A stretch of 64,000 nt of DNA, taken from Bradyrhizobium ivorense. Lineage in GTDB: Bacteria > Pseudomonadota > Alphaproteobacteria > Rhizobiales > Xanthobacteraceae. Location: NCBI RefSeq assembly GCF_900696085.1, contig NZ_CAADFC020000011.1, positions 342,007-406,006 of the forward strand, in the 5' to 3' direction. The first letter of the stretch is position 1; each line of letters opens with the position of its first letter. The position numbers were made by a program, and so were the translations under genes. The notes below the pieces were generated by a model. The model did no database searches, was not told the DNA's origin, and worked only from the letters and a program-made list of their open reading frames with translations. This document shows, in pieces, positions 54,770-64,000 of this stretch.

Positions 54770-56062
54770 TCACGAAGACCTGATCCGCTTGAGCGCCTCA
54801 TTCAACGCCTGCTCGAATATTTCAAGGCCGTGATCGAGCGTCTCGAAATCGATCGTAAGTGCAGGCAGGAATTTCACGACCTGATCGACAGGTCCGCATC
54901 GCTCGACCATCAGCCCCTTCTCGAAAGCACCGCGTGTCGTTGCTGCTGCAATCTCGGGCATTTGGCAATCAAATCCGAACGCCATGCCGCGGCCCCGGAC
55001 CGCAAAGCTGTTTCCGTGCTTGACTGCGACGGTTTCCAGCCGGCGCCGCATAAACTCTCCCAGCCGCAGCACCTCTTGCGCGAAGGTCTCGTCCCGCCAG
55101 TAGAGATCTATCGCGGCCATTGCGGATACAAGCGCAAGGTTATTCCCGCGAAACGTGCCAGTGTGCTCTCCCGGCTGCCATGCGTCGAACTCCTTTTTGA
55201 TCAAAACCATTGACAGTGGCAGGCCGTAGCCGCTTAAGGATTTCGACAAGACAACAAGATCCGGCGAAAGATTGGCGAACTCGAAGCTAAAGAAATGGCC
55301 CGTCCGACCACAACCCATCTGGACATCGTCAACTATGAACAGAGCGCCGGCACTGTTCGCTACGGCTTGAACTGACTGCAACCACTCTCTGCCGGCGACG
55401 TTGATACCTCCCTCGCCTTGGACCGTTTCGACGAGGATGGCAGCTGGGCAATCGATGCCGCTGCTCTCGTCAGCCAGCACTTTTTGTAGGTAGTCCGCTG
55501 TATCAACGTCAGGACCAAGATAGCCGTCGTACGGCATGAACGTTGCACCGGATAGCGCAACGCCGCTGGCCGTCCGGTAAGCGCGATTACCGCTCGCGGC
55601 CATGGCCCCGAGGCTCATGCCATGATACCCATTCGTAAATGAGATAATATTCTGGCGTCCTGTGACCTTGCGGGCGAGCTTGATTGCGGCCTCAATCGCA
55701 TTGGCGCCGGTTGGCCCCGTAAACTGGAAGCGGTACTCTAAATTTCGCTTGGCAAGTATTACAGAGTTAAAGAGCTCCATGAAGTCGATCTTCGCGGGAG
55801 TTGCCATGTCGAGGCCATGGACGACCGCGTCTGATTCCAGGTAGTCAGCAATGGCAGCTTTAATCCTGTGATTGTTATGGCCGTAGTTTAGCGTTCCGGC
55901 TCCCGAGAGGAAGTCCACGACGTTTCGGCCGTCCTCCGTTAACATGATTGAGCCGCGCGCTCGGCTAAAGATGGCGGGAAATGAGCGAGAATAAGAGCGT
56001 ACGTTTGACTCCAGCGCATCCAACGCTTGCATCTTACGCGGTGTGTTCATCGCTCTAGCCAT
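54770..56062 (-). CDS. Diaminobutyrate-2-oxoglutarate aminotransferase-like (EctB-like)
   Basis: 430 residues, class III aminotransferase. FLSGAGTLNYGHNN, QFTGPTGANAIEAAIKLARK, VDDVQMGCGRTG and the PLP-Lys in LSKSLSGYGLPLS are typical of EctB. In ectoine synthesis EctB makes 2,4-diaminobutyrate from aspartate semialdehyde; EctA, EctC and Ask_ect are not adjacent, so it probably supplies diaminobutyrate, or a related diamine, to this pathway. AGAGGTG precedes the ATG. First gene of the run leading to the crotonase. Confidence 0.9.
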   Translation of the reverse strand: MARAMNTPRKMQALDALESNVRSYSRSFPAIFSRARGSIMLTEDGRNVVDFLSGAGTLNYGHNNHRIKAAIADYLESDAVVHGLDMATPAKIDFMELFNSVILAKRNLEYRFQFTGPTGANAIEAAIKLARKVTGRQNIISFTNGYHGMSLGAMAASGNRAYRTASGVALSGATFMPYDGYLGPDVDTADYLQKVLADESSGIDCPAAILVETVQGEGGINVAGREWLQSVQAVANSAGALFIVDDVQMGCGRTGHFFSFEFANLSPDLVVLSKSLSGYGLPLSMVLIKKEFDAWQPGEHTGTFRGNNLALVSAMAAIDLYWRDETFAQEVLRLGEFMRRRLETVAVKHGNSFAVRGRGMAFGFDCQMPEIAAATTRGAFEKGLMVERCGPVDQVVKFLPALTIDFETLDHGLEIFEQALNEALKRIRSS

Positions 56063-56570
56063 CTATCACCTCTGCCAAGGCAAGTGATCAGCGAAAATAG
56101 CGAATCATCCTGCGTAAGGAGACACGCTTCTCCGCGCTCTTCCCGACAGCTCAACTACCTGATATCTAGGAGCAACGAAGCTGCCAACACTGATAGTCGT
56201 CTTAGGCCTAGAATCATGCGCGAAGCGCGCCCTCTAGTCGGAATGCTTCCGCAGCACCAACCTTGAGCATCATTGCACGATGATCACAATACGCGCGCTC
56301 GATTCATGTTCAGCGTCTGCCGGATAGAAGTTGGACCCTACTTTGCTTGCGCGATGTAAGGGCGCTCCCGTGTATACTTTTCAGTAACATGGAGCGACAA
56401 GTTTGCGACCCGGCTCGACGCTGGGCATCCAGGCAACTCTGATACATGCCTCTGGCCTCGCCGGTGGAGACCTGAAGTTGTTCAAGCTTGCGTCATCGCT
56501 GGAGCAAAGCGGACAGCATGCCTTTTTCACTGGATACCGTACGATCGGTTAGTTCAGCATATCCGCTCTT
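56063..56570. other. Gene-free spacer
   Basis: About 510 bases between CoA transferase copy 2 and the EctB-like gene. Probably holds the latter's promoter; no site recognised. Confidence 0.4.
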
Positions 56571-59036
56571 TTAGGTTGCGAGCTCTGCTTCAGACAACAT
56601 GGCCGTACCGATAATCCGATCTTTCGCCAATTGATTGATCTCGTCGTCGGAGAGCCCAAGCAGCTCTGATAGGATTTCCCTATTATGTTGCCCGAGCGTC
56701 GGCGCCGCTGTACGGACCAGATAAGGCTTTGCGTTATCACGAATGGGCATTGACGGCTGCGGATGGACGCCGATGAAGGGGCGTTCGAGTTTTTGCAGAA
56801 AGCCACGCGAGCGAAGATGCCGATCCTGTAGCAGGTCAATCGGCAGGCGGGCTACACCGGATGCAACTCTCGCGGTTTGCAATTCGGCCATGGCGTCATC
56901 CTCATCGCGGTTGCCGGTCCAAGCTTCGATGGCTCTTTCAATCTCATCCTCAATGGCTCGACGAGCCGCGGCAGTTCTCAGCGATGGGTCCATCGCCCAG
57001 TCTGTCCGACCAACAAGCGTGGCAAGCCTCTCCCACATGTCATCGTCGCTAGCTGCGACTATGATCCATTTGTCTTCACCCGCACACCGAAAACAGCCAT
57101 GCGGCACGAATTGTGGATGTCGATTGACATATTTGGTCGCTGGTGTGGCTTCTCCCTGGAGGAGCGGCGCGGCCTGGGCACACGGCAAGCCGCTGATCGA
57201 CTGAACAGTGATCCATGGTGCTGCGAACGGCATCAGACATTCGACTTGGGCTAGATCAATGAACTGGCCTTGTCCAGTCCTGCGAGCATGAATCAATGCA
57301 GCCAGCACCGCTGCGCAGCCGTTCAGTCCCCCGACGGGGTCGCCAAGAGCGATGTGAGTCATAACGGGTAGTCCATCGGCCGCGCGATTCACACCTGGAA
57401 GCCCTGACGCCTGCTCGAGTGTTGAGCCATAGGCTCGGCACTCGCGATGGACGCTGTTCGTCCCAAATGCCGACATTGACATCATGACCAGCCGGGGGTT
57501 GAGAGCGCTCAGCACGTTGTAACCAAGTCCGAGTCTTGAGAGTACGTCGACTGAAAAATTGTCAACTGCAATATCGGCTCCTGCCAACAAACGTTTTGCA
57601 AGAGCGATCCCTTGCGGACGCTTCAAGTCGAGTGTAATTCCGCGCTTGTTTCGGTTGACCATGCAGAAGCATGGCGCTTTTTCGTACATTTTGTCAGTCA
57701 CGTAGCCAGGACGCCGGTCAACCCCGCGCCACCAATCCGGATATTGGATGGCCTCGATCTTGATCACATCTGCTCCCAGGTCGGCCAGTGTGCGCGTACA
57801 AAGAGGGCCGGCCCAGCCCATCGTGAAATCGACGACTCGAATCCCGTGCAAAGGTCCCCGATCAGCACCTACGCGTACAGCCGTATCGGATTTGTCAGAG
57901 GCGTCTGTTCGGCTGCCTGCGAATAGCTGCTGCTCGCCCGCCGCCGGGACTTTTCCGCCCCGCAGTGGCGGGGTCGATGTCAGTCGCAGCACTGAGCCGA
58001 CGGTCAGTCCTTCTTCTTCACCCATCCGGACAGGCACGATTGCGCCGCGAGCCAGTCGTTCCGGGTCTTGCAGTAGATCGGATATCTTCGGCACCAGTAT
58101 GATCGGGATCTTGCGTGTCACCCCTTCCGCAAACCATTCAAGCGCAGTTCGTGCCTTCAGCTTCGGTATAAACTGTCGTTCGATCCGGTCGGCATCTTGC
58201 AGGCGACCTTCATTGAAGGCCAGCGCCGGATCATCACGCAATTCTGCCAAACCGAGCATGTCGCAGAATGCCCGCCATTGCTCCGGCTTGGCCGTCGTAA
58301 CGCCCACCCAGCCACACTTTGTCGGGTATATGCCTGTCGGAAAGTTAGGCCAAAAGCGGTTGATTCCAATCCGGCGCATGACATCGCCCTGCGCAAACGC
58401 CTCGAACATCAGATACTCAGTCAAAGCGATATTCGATTCAAAGATGCTGAGGGACCACGTTTGCCCGCCGCCGCGATGCGTTTGCGTCACCGTCGAGGTA
58501 GCCGCGGCGATAAAAGCCCACAGTCCGGCAAGAATACCCGCCTGGAAATCTGGAGCGTGCAACGGCGGTCCTTCGGCTGGTCCAGCCAATTTCACTAGGC
58601 CGGCTAATCCTCGCACGGTGGAATCGGTCGCGGCAAATCCTGCATAAGGTCCGTCGGCGCCAAACCAACTGGCCTCGAGGTGGATCAATTCCGGCCGCCG
58701 CTCGCGGATGCCCCCAACATCGATGGACGGGCAACCAGCCGGATCAACGTCGCGACCATCGATCAGAATGTCGCAATCCCCGATCAAGAACGTGAGCTGT
58801 GCGACCGAATTTGGCTCGGCGGGATCGATGATGGTACTTGATTTGTTGAAGTTTAAGAATGCGAACCACGCACTCTGACCGCCGGGCGTTAGTGGCGCAC
58901 TGCGCCGAATTGGATCTCCGGTCGGTGGCTCAACCTTCTGCACATCGGCGCCAAAATCGGCAAACAGCCGCGCGCAATAGCTGGTCGCGGCCGAGCTACC
59001 GATCTCGACGATTCGCAAATGCGACAACACTTCCAT
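56571..59036 (-). CDS. Double-domain class III CoA transferase (CaiB/BaiF), copy 2
   Basis: 821 residues with the same two fused domains as the copy at 45556: LRIVEIGSSAATSYCARLFA then RVVDFTMGWAGPLCTRTLAD, with HAPDFQAG and LGDPVGGLNG. The two proteins are similar along their whole length but clearly diverged, so the duplication is old or one copy was acquired separately. The start at 59036 has GAGG six bases upstream and matches the length of copy 1. The pair brackets the SDR, alpha-oxoamine synthase, aminomutase, GNAT, crotonase and EctB-like genes. Confidence 0.9.
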   Translation of the reverse strand: MEVLSHLRIVEIGSSAATSYCARLFADFGADVQKVEPPTGDPIRRSAPLTPGGQSAWFAFLNFNKSSTIIDPAEPNSVAQLTFLIGDCDILIDGRDVDPAGCPSIDVGGIRERRPELIHLEASWFGADGPYAGFAATDSTVRGLAGLVKLAGPAEGPPLHAPDFQAGILAGLWAFIAAATSTVTQTHRGGGQTWSLSIFESNIALTEYLMFEAFAQGDVMRRIGINRFWPNFPTGIYPTKCGWVGVTTAKPEQWRAFCDMLGLAELRDDPALAFNEGRLQDADRIERQFIPKLKARTALEWFAEGVTRKIPIILVPKISDLLQDPERLARGAIVPVRMGEEEGLTVGSVLRLTSTPPLRGGKVPAAGEQQLFAGSRTDASDKSDTAVRVGADRGPLHGIRVVDFTMGWAGPLCTRTLADLGADVIKIEAIQYPDWWRGVDRRPGYVTDKMYEKAPCFCMVNRNKRGITLDLKRPQGIALAKRLLAGADIAVDNFSVDVLSRLGLGYNVLSALNPRLVMMSMSAFGTNSVHRECRAYGSTLEQASGLPGVNRAADGLPVMTHIALGDPVGGLNGCAAVLAALIHARRTGQGQFIDLAQVECLMPFAAPWITVQSISGLPCAQAAPLLQGEATPATKYVNRHPQFVPHGCFRCAGEDKWIIVAASDDDMWERLATLVGRTDWAMDPSLRTAAARRAIEDEIERAIEAWTGNRDEDDAMAELQTARVASGVARLPIDLLQDRHLRSRGFLQKLERPFIGVHPQPSMPIRDNAKPYLVRTAAPTLGQHNREILSELLGLSDDEINQLAKDRIIGTAMLSEAELAT

Positions 59037-60352
59037 CAAGAACCTCACTTTCGGGCCGCCCTCATGCGCCAAACCGCCGTGAGCGACTTGATGCGTATCC
59101 TCCACCCCCGTGATTAGCTGTCGTTACGCTAATGTTGTGAGTAACGCGAGCTTGGTAATTAGCCCTGATGCCAGACCGATCAGATGGTCGGAGCGGCTTC
59201 CCGGCTTATATGACGTCATCGATCTGAAACCCGATGGTTACTACGGCGACGTTGCCCTTCCATAGACCTCTATCGTCCTTGGACCAGCGATATTCTTCGC
59301 GCTTGAACGATCAGCGATAATCGCCATCCTTCTGATGCTAGTGGCCGAGAGGGTTGTTCCGCACGATCTTTCCCTCTGCTCAATCGCTCGCCTATTTCAA
59401 ACGAAATAAACCGCTGGCTACGTCAAGTCACCTACAAGATTCGAAAGTCCGCAAAGGGCACACAATTGACGCCTCATCTCGATCAAATTCGCGCCTGCTC
59501 GAAGCCGCGCAAAGGCGCTTCCGAAGCTGAACCTTTGCTTTGCTGAGCGGGACGTCTGTCGCTGTCCAGCTTAAGAATGACCAGCAACTACAGCGTAATG
59601 GAGTAGACGGTAAGAGGCTACGAGGGACCGCTAATTGTTCGCTCGCCCTGCCAGAGCGGTCGACCACGCATGAGAGCACGAATATCTGGGTGCACTTGGG
59701 CCGCGCGAGTCGTCCACCAACTGTGCCTGGGGGGCACGAGATTATGCAGCCAGCGCCTCGACTGCCGACCACGGGGGAGCAGCGATTTGGCATGATGAAA
59801 GTCTGACGGCGCGACATATTTCCGCAATCACATCCGGAATCTAACCCGACCTCCTCGAAGGCTGCTTTGCATTGCTAAGAGGCGATCTCAGCTCAATCGA
59901 AAGGCAACGTGCTTCGCCCATGACATCGCAAATCTCACGCTTGTCGGAATGCTGCAGCTCGAACGCGAGCTGCCACTAAGTCACAACGTCAGTCTTTGGC
60001 CCTACCCAATTGAGCGGGAACGCGACACCAAAGCTCCGCCTCTCGTCAGTTGTTTAGGCTTCCGCAGTAAAGGGTTATGAGCCGAGAATCGCCATCGTCC
60101 ACCCATTTGAAGCTGACGGAGCTATGAGTGATGCTGCGTTGGCTACCAATGCGGTCGGCGTTCCTCTTGCAATCTGAGCGGCGTGGCAAACTCCGGCTGC
60201 TCGGCTATTGTCCACCAGTTGGCGTTCGTAGGCTTCGCCCTGACTGGCTGGATGTCCAGCTTGTTTTAACGCCCGTGATTAGGCGCCGCGGCGCGGATCG
60301 TAGGTCTGGCTCAGACGCCACTCGCACCAGCTCAACACACGGAAAGTCTCTC
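59037..60352. other. Spacer with gene relics
   Basis: About 1.3 kb. It contains the racemase relic at 59920 and a protein-like plus-strand stretch near 59186-59265 (SERLPGLYDVIDLKPDGYYG) of unknown origin. Otherwise empty. Confidence 0.35.
59920..60060 (+). pseudogene. Relic of an Asp/Glu-racemase-like gene start
   Basis: The sequence starts ATGACATCGCAAATCTCACG and, after a one-base shift, reads VGMLQLERELP, resembling the start of the intact gene at 62066 (MPSQTQRALGILHLERGLA). A later WPYPIE fits the DFPTIVE position. The rest is lost. Confidence 0.45.
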
Positions 60353-61132
60353 TTATTCTTTTCGGTTGATCATTTTGCGAGTCTGCTTCACCTGCAGCTT
60401 TGCGTACGTCGACATTAGTCCGGCTTCATCGGATATCGTCACCAGTTTGAAACCCATGTTAATCGCGCGCGCCGCGCCTTCGGCGCCGCTGCAATGGATA
60501 CCTGGGTTGAGCTTGCGCCTGTTGCACTCCTTCACGACCTTTTCGTAGATACGTAGGATCTCCGGCTCGGTGTAGTCGACCTTGGGCCCGAGCCCGTAAG
60601 AGAAGCCGAGATCAGTAGGTCCAATATAAACGCCATCGATGCCCGCTACGTCGAGAATTTGTTCGATGTTCTCGACCGCGGTTTTGGTCTCTATCATCGG
60701 AAGGACTGCGACGTCGTCGTTGGCCTTCTTCTGGTAGGTGCCCGCCGCGTGATACATGCCGGCCCGGATTGGTCCATTCGAACGAGCGCCAGCCGGCGGA
60801 TATTTCGCGTACGATACAAGGTTTCCTGCTTCCCGGGGGGTATTAACCATTGGACAGATCAGGCCATAGGCGCCAGCGTCGAGGACCCTGCCGATTATAC
60901 CCGGCTCGTTCCACGGCACACGCACCATCGGCGTGACGGGATGGGCGCCCATAGCTTGGAAGCACTCCACCATCGAGCGATAGTCCTGCACGCCATGCTG
61001 CAGGTCGACGGTTACGCTGTCGAACCCGCATTGCGCAATTACTTCCGCAGCAAAGCCAGACGGAATCGAAAGCCAGGCATTCACCACCGCCCCGCCCGAA
61101 TTCCAGATCTGTTTGACGTTATTGACTGACAT
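60353..61132 (-). CDS. HpcH/HpaI-family aldolase
   Basis: 259 residues, a TIM-barrel class II aldolase of the HpcH/HpaI/macrophomate-synthase family. TVDLQHGVQDYRSMVECFQA, VRVPWNEPGIIGRVLDAGAY, MIETKTAVENIEQI and GPTDLGFSYGLG give the metal-binding and catalytic pattern. The family splits or forms 2-keto-3-hydroxy acids with pyruvate. AAGGA lies upstream of the ATG. It may feed or drain the CoA/PLP pathway. Confidence 0.93.
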   Translation of the reverse strand: MSVNNVKQIWNSGGAVVNAWLSIPSGFAAEVIAQCGFDSVTVDLQHGVQDYRSMVECFQAMGAHPVTPMVRVPWNEPGIIGRVLDAGAYGLICPMVNTPREAGNLVSYAKYPPAGARSNGPIRAGMYHAAGTYQKKANDDVAVLPMIETKTAVENIEQILDVAGIDGVYIGPTDLGFSYGLGPKVDYTEPEILRIYEKVVKECNRRKLNPGIHCSGAEGAARAINMGFKLVTISDEAGLMSTYAKLQVKQTRKMINRKE

Positions 61133-62065
61133 GGATTCTATTCCTTCTCGTCTAGCTCGGCCCTGCTGATTGCGCGCCGCTGATCGGAGGCAGTTCTAGT
61201 AGCCAGCCACCACTCCGTTCGCTTTCGGAGACAACTTCTCGTTTCAAGGGTCGTGCCAACTGCAATAGTCTAATGGTTATCTCTAAACAGGACGTGTCAT
61301 CCTCGACATTATGTCGCAAATCGTTCGATCGGCCACGCTTTGCCCTCCTCTCGATTCACGCGCCCGTAGCAGTGTTCAGAGCTACCGTTGAGCCGATAGT
61401 ACGATCAGCTTTGCTCCCTTGTCAGTAGGACGTCTCCGAGCCCGTTCGTCGAAAACGCCAGGGGTCTCTATCTCAAGGCGGATCCTCAAAGTCCACAGTA
61501 CAGACAATGGCCGTTTCCCTACACGCCGGGGCCATCCGTCTGATCGAAGATCGCCAATCTCAAGACTCCTCAGAAGCGAATCGGCTGTAGCTTGGGGCGG
61601 CGCTGGCTTGCATCAACCCAGGACGCACTAAATTCCACTGCTCGTTGGTAGGACGGGCAAAATTGAATCCAGGCCAGGGAGCGTGCGTCCGCTTTGTTCC
61701 GAAGTTCGCATAGATTGTTCATCAGCTCCGCATTGAGCCAGACGATGATCGGCACTATCGAACATCGGCACATAGAGGCGCTAATTGCCTCCACCTTCAC
61801 AATTGGTAGCAAGTCACACAGTCAGGTCTGAACCTCCTCGGAATGAGTACAGACCTGTAGTAGGCTCTGAGAGCTCGGGAGGTGTCGAATGGGAGCGCAT
61901 CGGCATATCAACGCTGACGGGTCTGCGGTACAATACTCAAAGCCATGTTACTTACGAAGCGTGTTCATAAGCGAAAGTCTTAGTTTGAGGGCTATCAGCG
62001 TTCGTAGGTTCGCAAATCTCGTTATCCAAGTAAGCTATTGACGTTAAGGTAGGTTATGTTTCGTC
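61133..62065. other. Gene-free spacer
   Basis: About 930 bases between divergent genes; no supported gene, RNA or known regulatory motif. Confidence 0.4.
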
Positions 62066-62770
62066 ATGCCATCGCAAACCCAACGCGCGCTCGGAATTCT
62101 GCACCTCGAACGCGGGCTGGCGCCCGGTGCACCGCCCATGTCGCGGCCAGGTTCGATGCTTGATTCAGCTACTTTTGATTTTCCGACGATCGTGGAAACC
62201 GTCCCAGGAGCCTGGGTGGAGAACGTCGTCCGCGGTGATACAGCACTCGAACCAGCCTACATTACCACTGCCCGGCGGCTGGTCGAGCGAGGCGCGGTTG
62301 CAATCACCTCTACTTGCGGCTTCTCTATACGCTATCAGGAAGCGGTGGCCATGTCTGTAAGTGTGCCGGTGGTGATGTCCAGTCTCCTCCTACTACCAGC
62401 TTTGCTGCGCCAGATGCCACCGCATGCCAAAATCGCTGTCCTGACCTACGATTCTACGCATTTCGGCGACAATCTGATCGAGATCGACGATCCCGCCGAG
62501 CGGGCAAGGATCGTGATCGGCGGCGTGGAAGGCGGAAAGTACTGGCATGATGAGTTAAAGCGCCCTGCTCCACTAATCGACGTCGCTGCGATGGAATCCG
62601 ATGTCTCCGATTGCATCAAGCGCATTCGTGCATCGCACCCAGAGATTGCAGCCATTCTGTTCGAATGCGCAGGGTTTCCGATCGTCGCGATGGCGATCCG
62701 TCGTATGGTGAAGCTGCCCGTCTATGATATCATAAGCCTCTGTCGAATTACCATGGCATCCCTCGTTTGA
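62066..62770 (+). CDS. Asp/Glu/hydantoin racemase-family protein
   Basis: 234 residues. Two Cys-containing segments (AITSTCGFSI and AILFECAGFP) correspond to the paired catalytic Cys residues of cofactor-independent aspartate/glutamate/hydantoin racemases and maleate isomerases. It is divergent from the aldolase with 930 bases between. A relic of a similar gene lies at 59920. The substrate is unknown. Confidence 0.85.
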   Translation: MPSQTQRALGILHLERGLAPGAPPMSRPGSMLDSATFDFPTIVETVPGAWVENVVRGDTALEPAYITTARRLVERGAVAITSTCGFSIRYQEAVAMSVSVPVVMSSLLLLPALLRQMPPHAKIAVLTYDSTHFGDNLIEIDDPAERARIVIGGVEGGKYWHDELKRPAPLIDVAAMESDVSDCIKRIRASHPEIAAILFECAGFPIVAMAIRRMVKLPVYDIISLCRITMASLV

Positions 62771-62877
62771 GGCCGAAGTAACATTCAAGGCTAACCCACA
62801 CTACTGTCCGATGCTTTGAGCTGCTGCCGGTTTGGTGGACAGTGAGATTGGGTCTTTCACGAAGCCGGAGGTTGGTG

Positions 62878-63135
62878 ATGACGAGACGGAAGTTCAGTCG
62901 CGAGTTCAAGATGGGGGCTGTCAAGCTGATTAGGGAGCGTGTGTGTCGGTGGCGCAGGCCGGGCGCGACCTGGATGTTCATGAGAACGTTTTCCGGAAAT
63001 GGGTGAAAGAGTTCGGCTCCGATCCGGTGCAGGCCTTTTCCGGGCCACGGGCAGATGAAGCCGGAGCACCAGGAGATTGAGCGGTTGCGCCAGGCTGAAG
63101 GCCGAGCGGGATATCCTAAAAAACTGTCACAGGCC
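62878..63135 (+). pseudogene. IS3-family orfA relic
   Basis: MTRRKFSREFKMGAVKLIRE in the first frame, then after a shift VAQAGRDLDVHENVFRKWVK and a GSDPVQAF stretch, as in IS3-family OrfA. At least two frame changes and no orfB, so it is dead. GGTGGACAGTGAGAT just upstream looks like its old end. Confidence 0.75.
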
Positions 63136-63354
63136 GCCGCCCGCCTGCGTGCGTAGAAACAGCCCATGCTATTCCCATACCTTGGAGGGTAGCGGCCGTC
63201 AGCTCATTGGAGACATAGGCCCCGTTAAAAACGTGGTCCATGGGTGCATGCGAACTTGAGAGTGGTGACGCCGTTCATCGGCGATCCCGATCAGAAAGAT
63301 GACGCTTTGGCGTAGCCCAGAACCTCCTGCCCACAATCGGATGGAGAATTTGCG

Positions 63355-63530
63355 ATGCCCAAGAGGACGACCGACCGCCCGAAATTGAATCCGGTGAATG
63401 TTGGCGCCGCGGCCATCGACATTGGATCACAAATGCACATGGCAGCGGTCGACCGGTTTCCACTGACACGCCAGTACGTGCGTTCGGCACATTGTACGCC
63501 TCCGCTGACGGCCGCCTTGTTTGACGGAGG
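63355..63530 (+). pseudogene. IS110-family transposase N-terminal fragment
   Basis: MPKRTTDRPKLNPVNVGAAA and IDIGSQMHMAAV match the RuvC-like start (first catalytic Asp) of IS110-type transposases. After a frame change it reads PVRAFGTLYASADGR. The gene then breaks off where the IS66 element begins. Confidence 0.7.
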
Positions 63531-63571
63531 CGAGCGCTGCAGGTCCTAGGGGTAGTCCTAGGAGAAGCGCT

Positions 63572-63973
63572 ATGACGATATCGCGGGCAGAGGTGATCAC
63601 ATCGGTAGAGCGGCGGCGGCGGTGGTCGCGAGATGAGAAGGAACGGCTAGTTGCAGCATCACTCGAGCCAGGAGCCACTGTTTCCGAGGTGGCTCGCATG
63701 GCCGGCCTTCATGTGAGCCAGCTGTTCCGGTGGCGTAAAGAGCTTTGCGAGCACGGTGAGACGAGCGTGGCGCCGTTCGTGCCGGTCGAGATTGGGCCGT
63801 CTGTGCCGGCGCGGGATGTGACCGAAGTACGATCGACGACGGCGTCGGCGCGTCGACGGAAGGGCCAGGGCATCATCGAGATCGACCTTGGTAGCGGACA
63901 CCGCATCCGGGTCGATGGCGACGTTGATGGAGACGCGCTGCGTCGCGTTCTCGACGCCCTGGTGCGCCGATGA
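63572..63973 (+). CDS. tnpA: IS66 accessory protein TnpA (second element)
   Basis: 133 residues. RRRRWSRDEKERLVAASLEP and ARMAGLHVSQLFRWRKELCE form the HTH; the end GIIEIDLGSGHRIRVDGDVD is typical. The start was set at 63572, with AGGAG nine bases before it. It overlaps tnpB by four bases. Confidence 0.92.
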   Translation: MTISRAEVITSVERRRRWSRDEKERLVAASLEPGATVSEVARMAGLHVSQLFRWRKELCEHGETSVAPFVPVEIGPSVPARDVTEVRSTTASARRRKGQGIIEIDLGSGHRIRVDGDVDGDALRRVLDALVRR

Positions 63974-64000
63974 TCCCGGTTCCGACAGGCGCGCGAGTGT
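63970..64000 (+). CDS. tnpB: IS66 TnpB, partial at window end
   Basis: Only the first ten codons (MIPVPTGARV) are inside the window. They match the start of the TnpB at 35263 (MIPVPMGVRV), with the same ATGA overlap with tnpA. Confidence 0.85.
   Translation, partial: MIPVPTGARV

Larger units (their letters stand above)
63531..64000 (+). mobile_element. Second IS66-family element, left part only
   Basis: tnpA and the first codons of tnpB lie at the window edge. The element differs from the one at 34.8 kb and appears inserted into the IS110 relic; its left end is not defined exactly. Confidence 0.7.

Overview
The window looks like accessory DNA from a Bradyrhizobium-type alphaproteobacterium, most likely part of a symbiosis island. 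This rests on a rhizobial Porin_2 protein, a TtsI-type (tts) box, an FseA-like split excision activator beside a DUF2285 protein, several insertion-sequence remnants, long gene-poor spacers and a patchwork of biosynthetic and transport operons. No rRNA, tRNA or CRISPR array was seen.

Layout. 0.1-2.2 kb: a cold-shock protein and a membrane acyltransferase with a lectin-like tail. 2.2-8.3 kb: a tiny Thr-rich ORF, a strong intrinsic terminator, then a large ATPase-like/TPR protein, an MFS transporter, a DUF3088 protein and a convergent LysR regulator. 8.8-13.5 kb: a periplasmic prolyl oligopeptidase, and a trehalose-6-phosphate synthase with an N-terminal extension and an upstream tts box. 14.5-19.4 kb: Lrp and Crp/Fnr regulators, a SIR2-HerA defence pair with SIR2 frameshifted, and a peptidase relic. 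20.1-25.3 kb: a phosphonate-type set (PEP-mutase-like, nucleotidyltransferase, CDP-alcohol phosphotransferase, asparagine-synthase-like). 26.3-32.5 kb: a tightly coupled ABC peptide-type importer with a terminal phosphodiesterase. 33.5-34.7 kb: a phosphonopyruvate-hydrolase-like gene and a small ORF. 34.8-37.8 kb: an intact IS66 element. 37.8-43.3 kb: a porin, a LysR regulator, two paralogous XRE regulators, and the split FseA-like and QseM-like genes. 43.4-62.8 kb: a mostly minus-strand set of CoA and PLP enzymes (two duplicated double-domain CoA transferases, SDR, alpha-oxoamine synthase, GSA-aminomutase-like, GNAT, crotonase, EctB-like aminotransferase, HpcH/HpaI aldolase), a flavin monooxygenase and a plus-strand Asp/Glu racemase-family gene. 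62.8-64.0 kb: IS3 and IS110 relics, and the start of a second IS66 element.

How they may work together (inference). The 20.8-34.5 kb genes have the ingredients for making an activated phosphonate head group and moving it onto an alcohol, plus import and breakdown functions nearby. The 43-62 kb genes look like one pathway that makes or breaks down an amino-acid/acyl-CoA-derived small molecule; I do not recognise a described product. The 2.9-7.4 kb block is organised like a peptide or leader-controlled system and is the best candidate for something undescribed.
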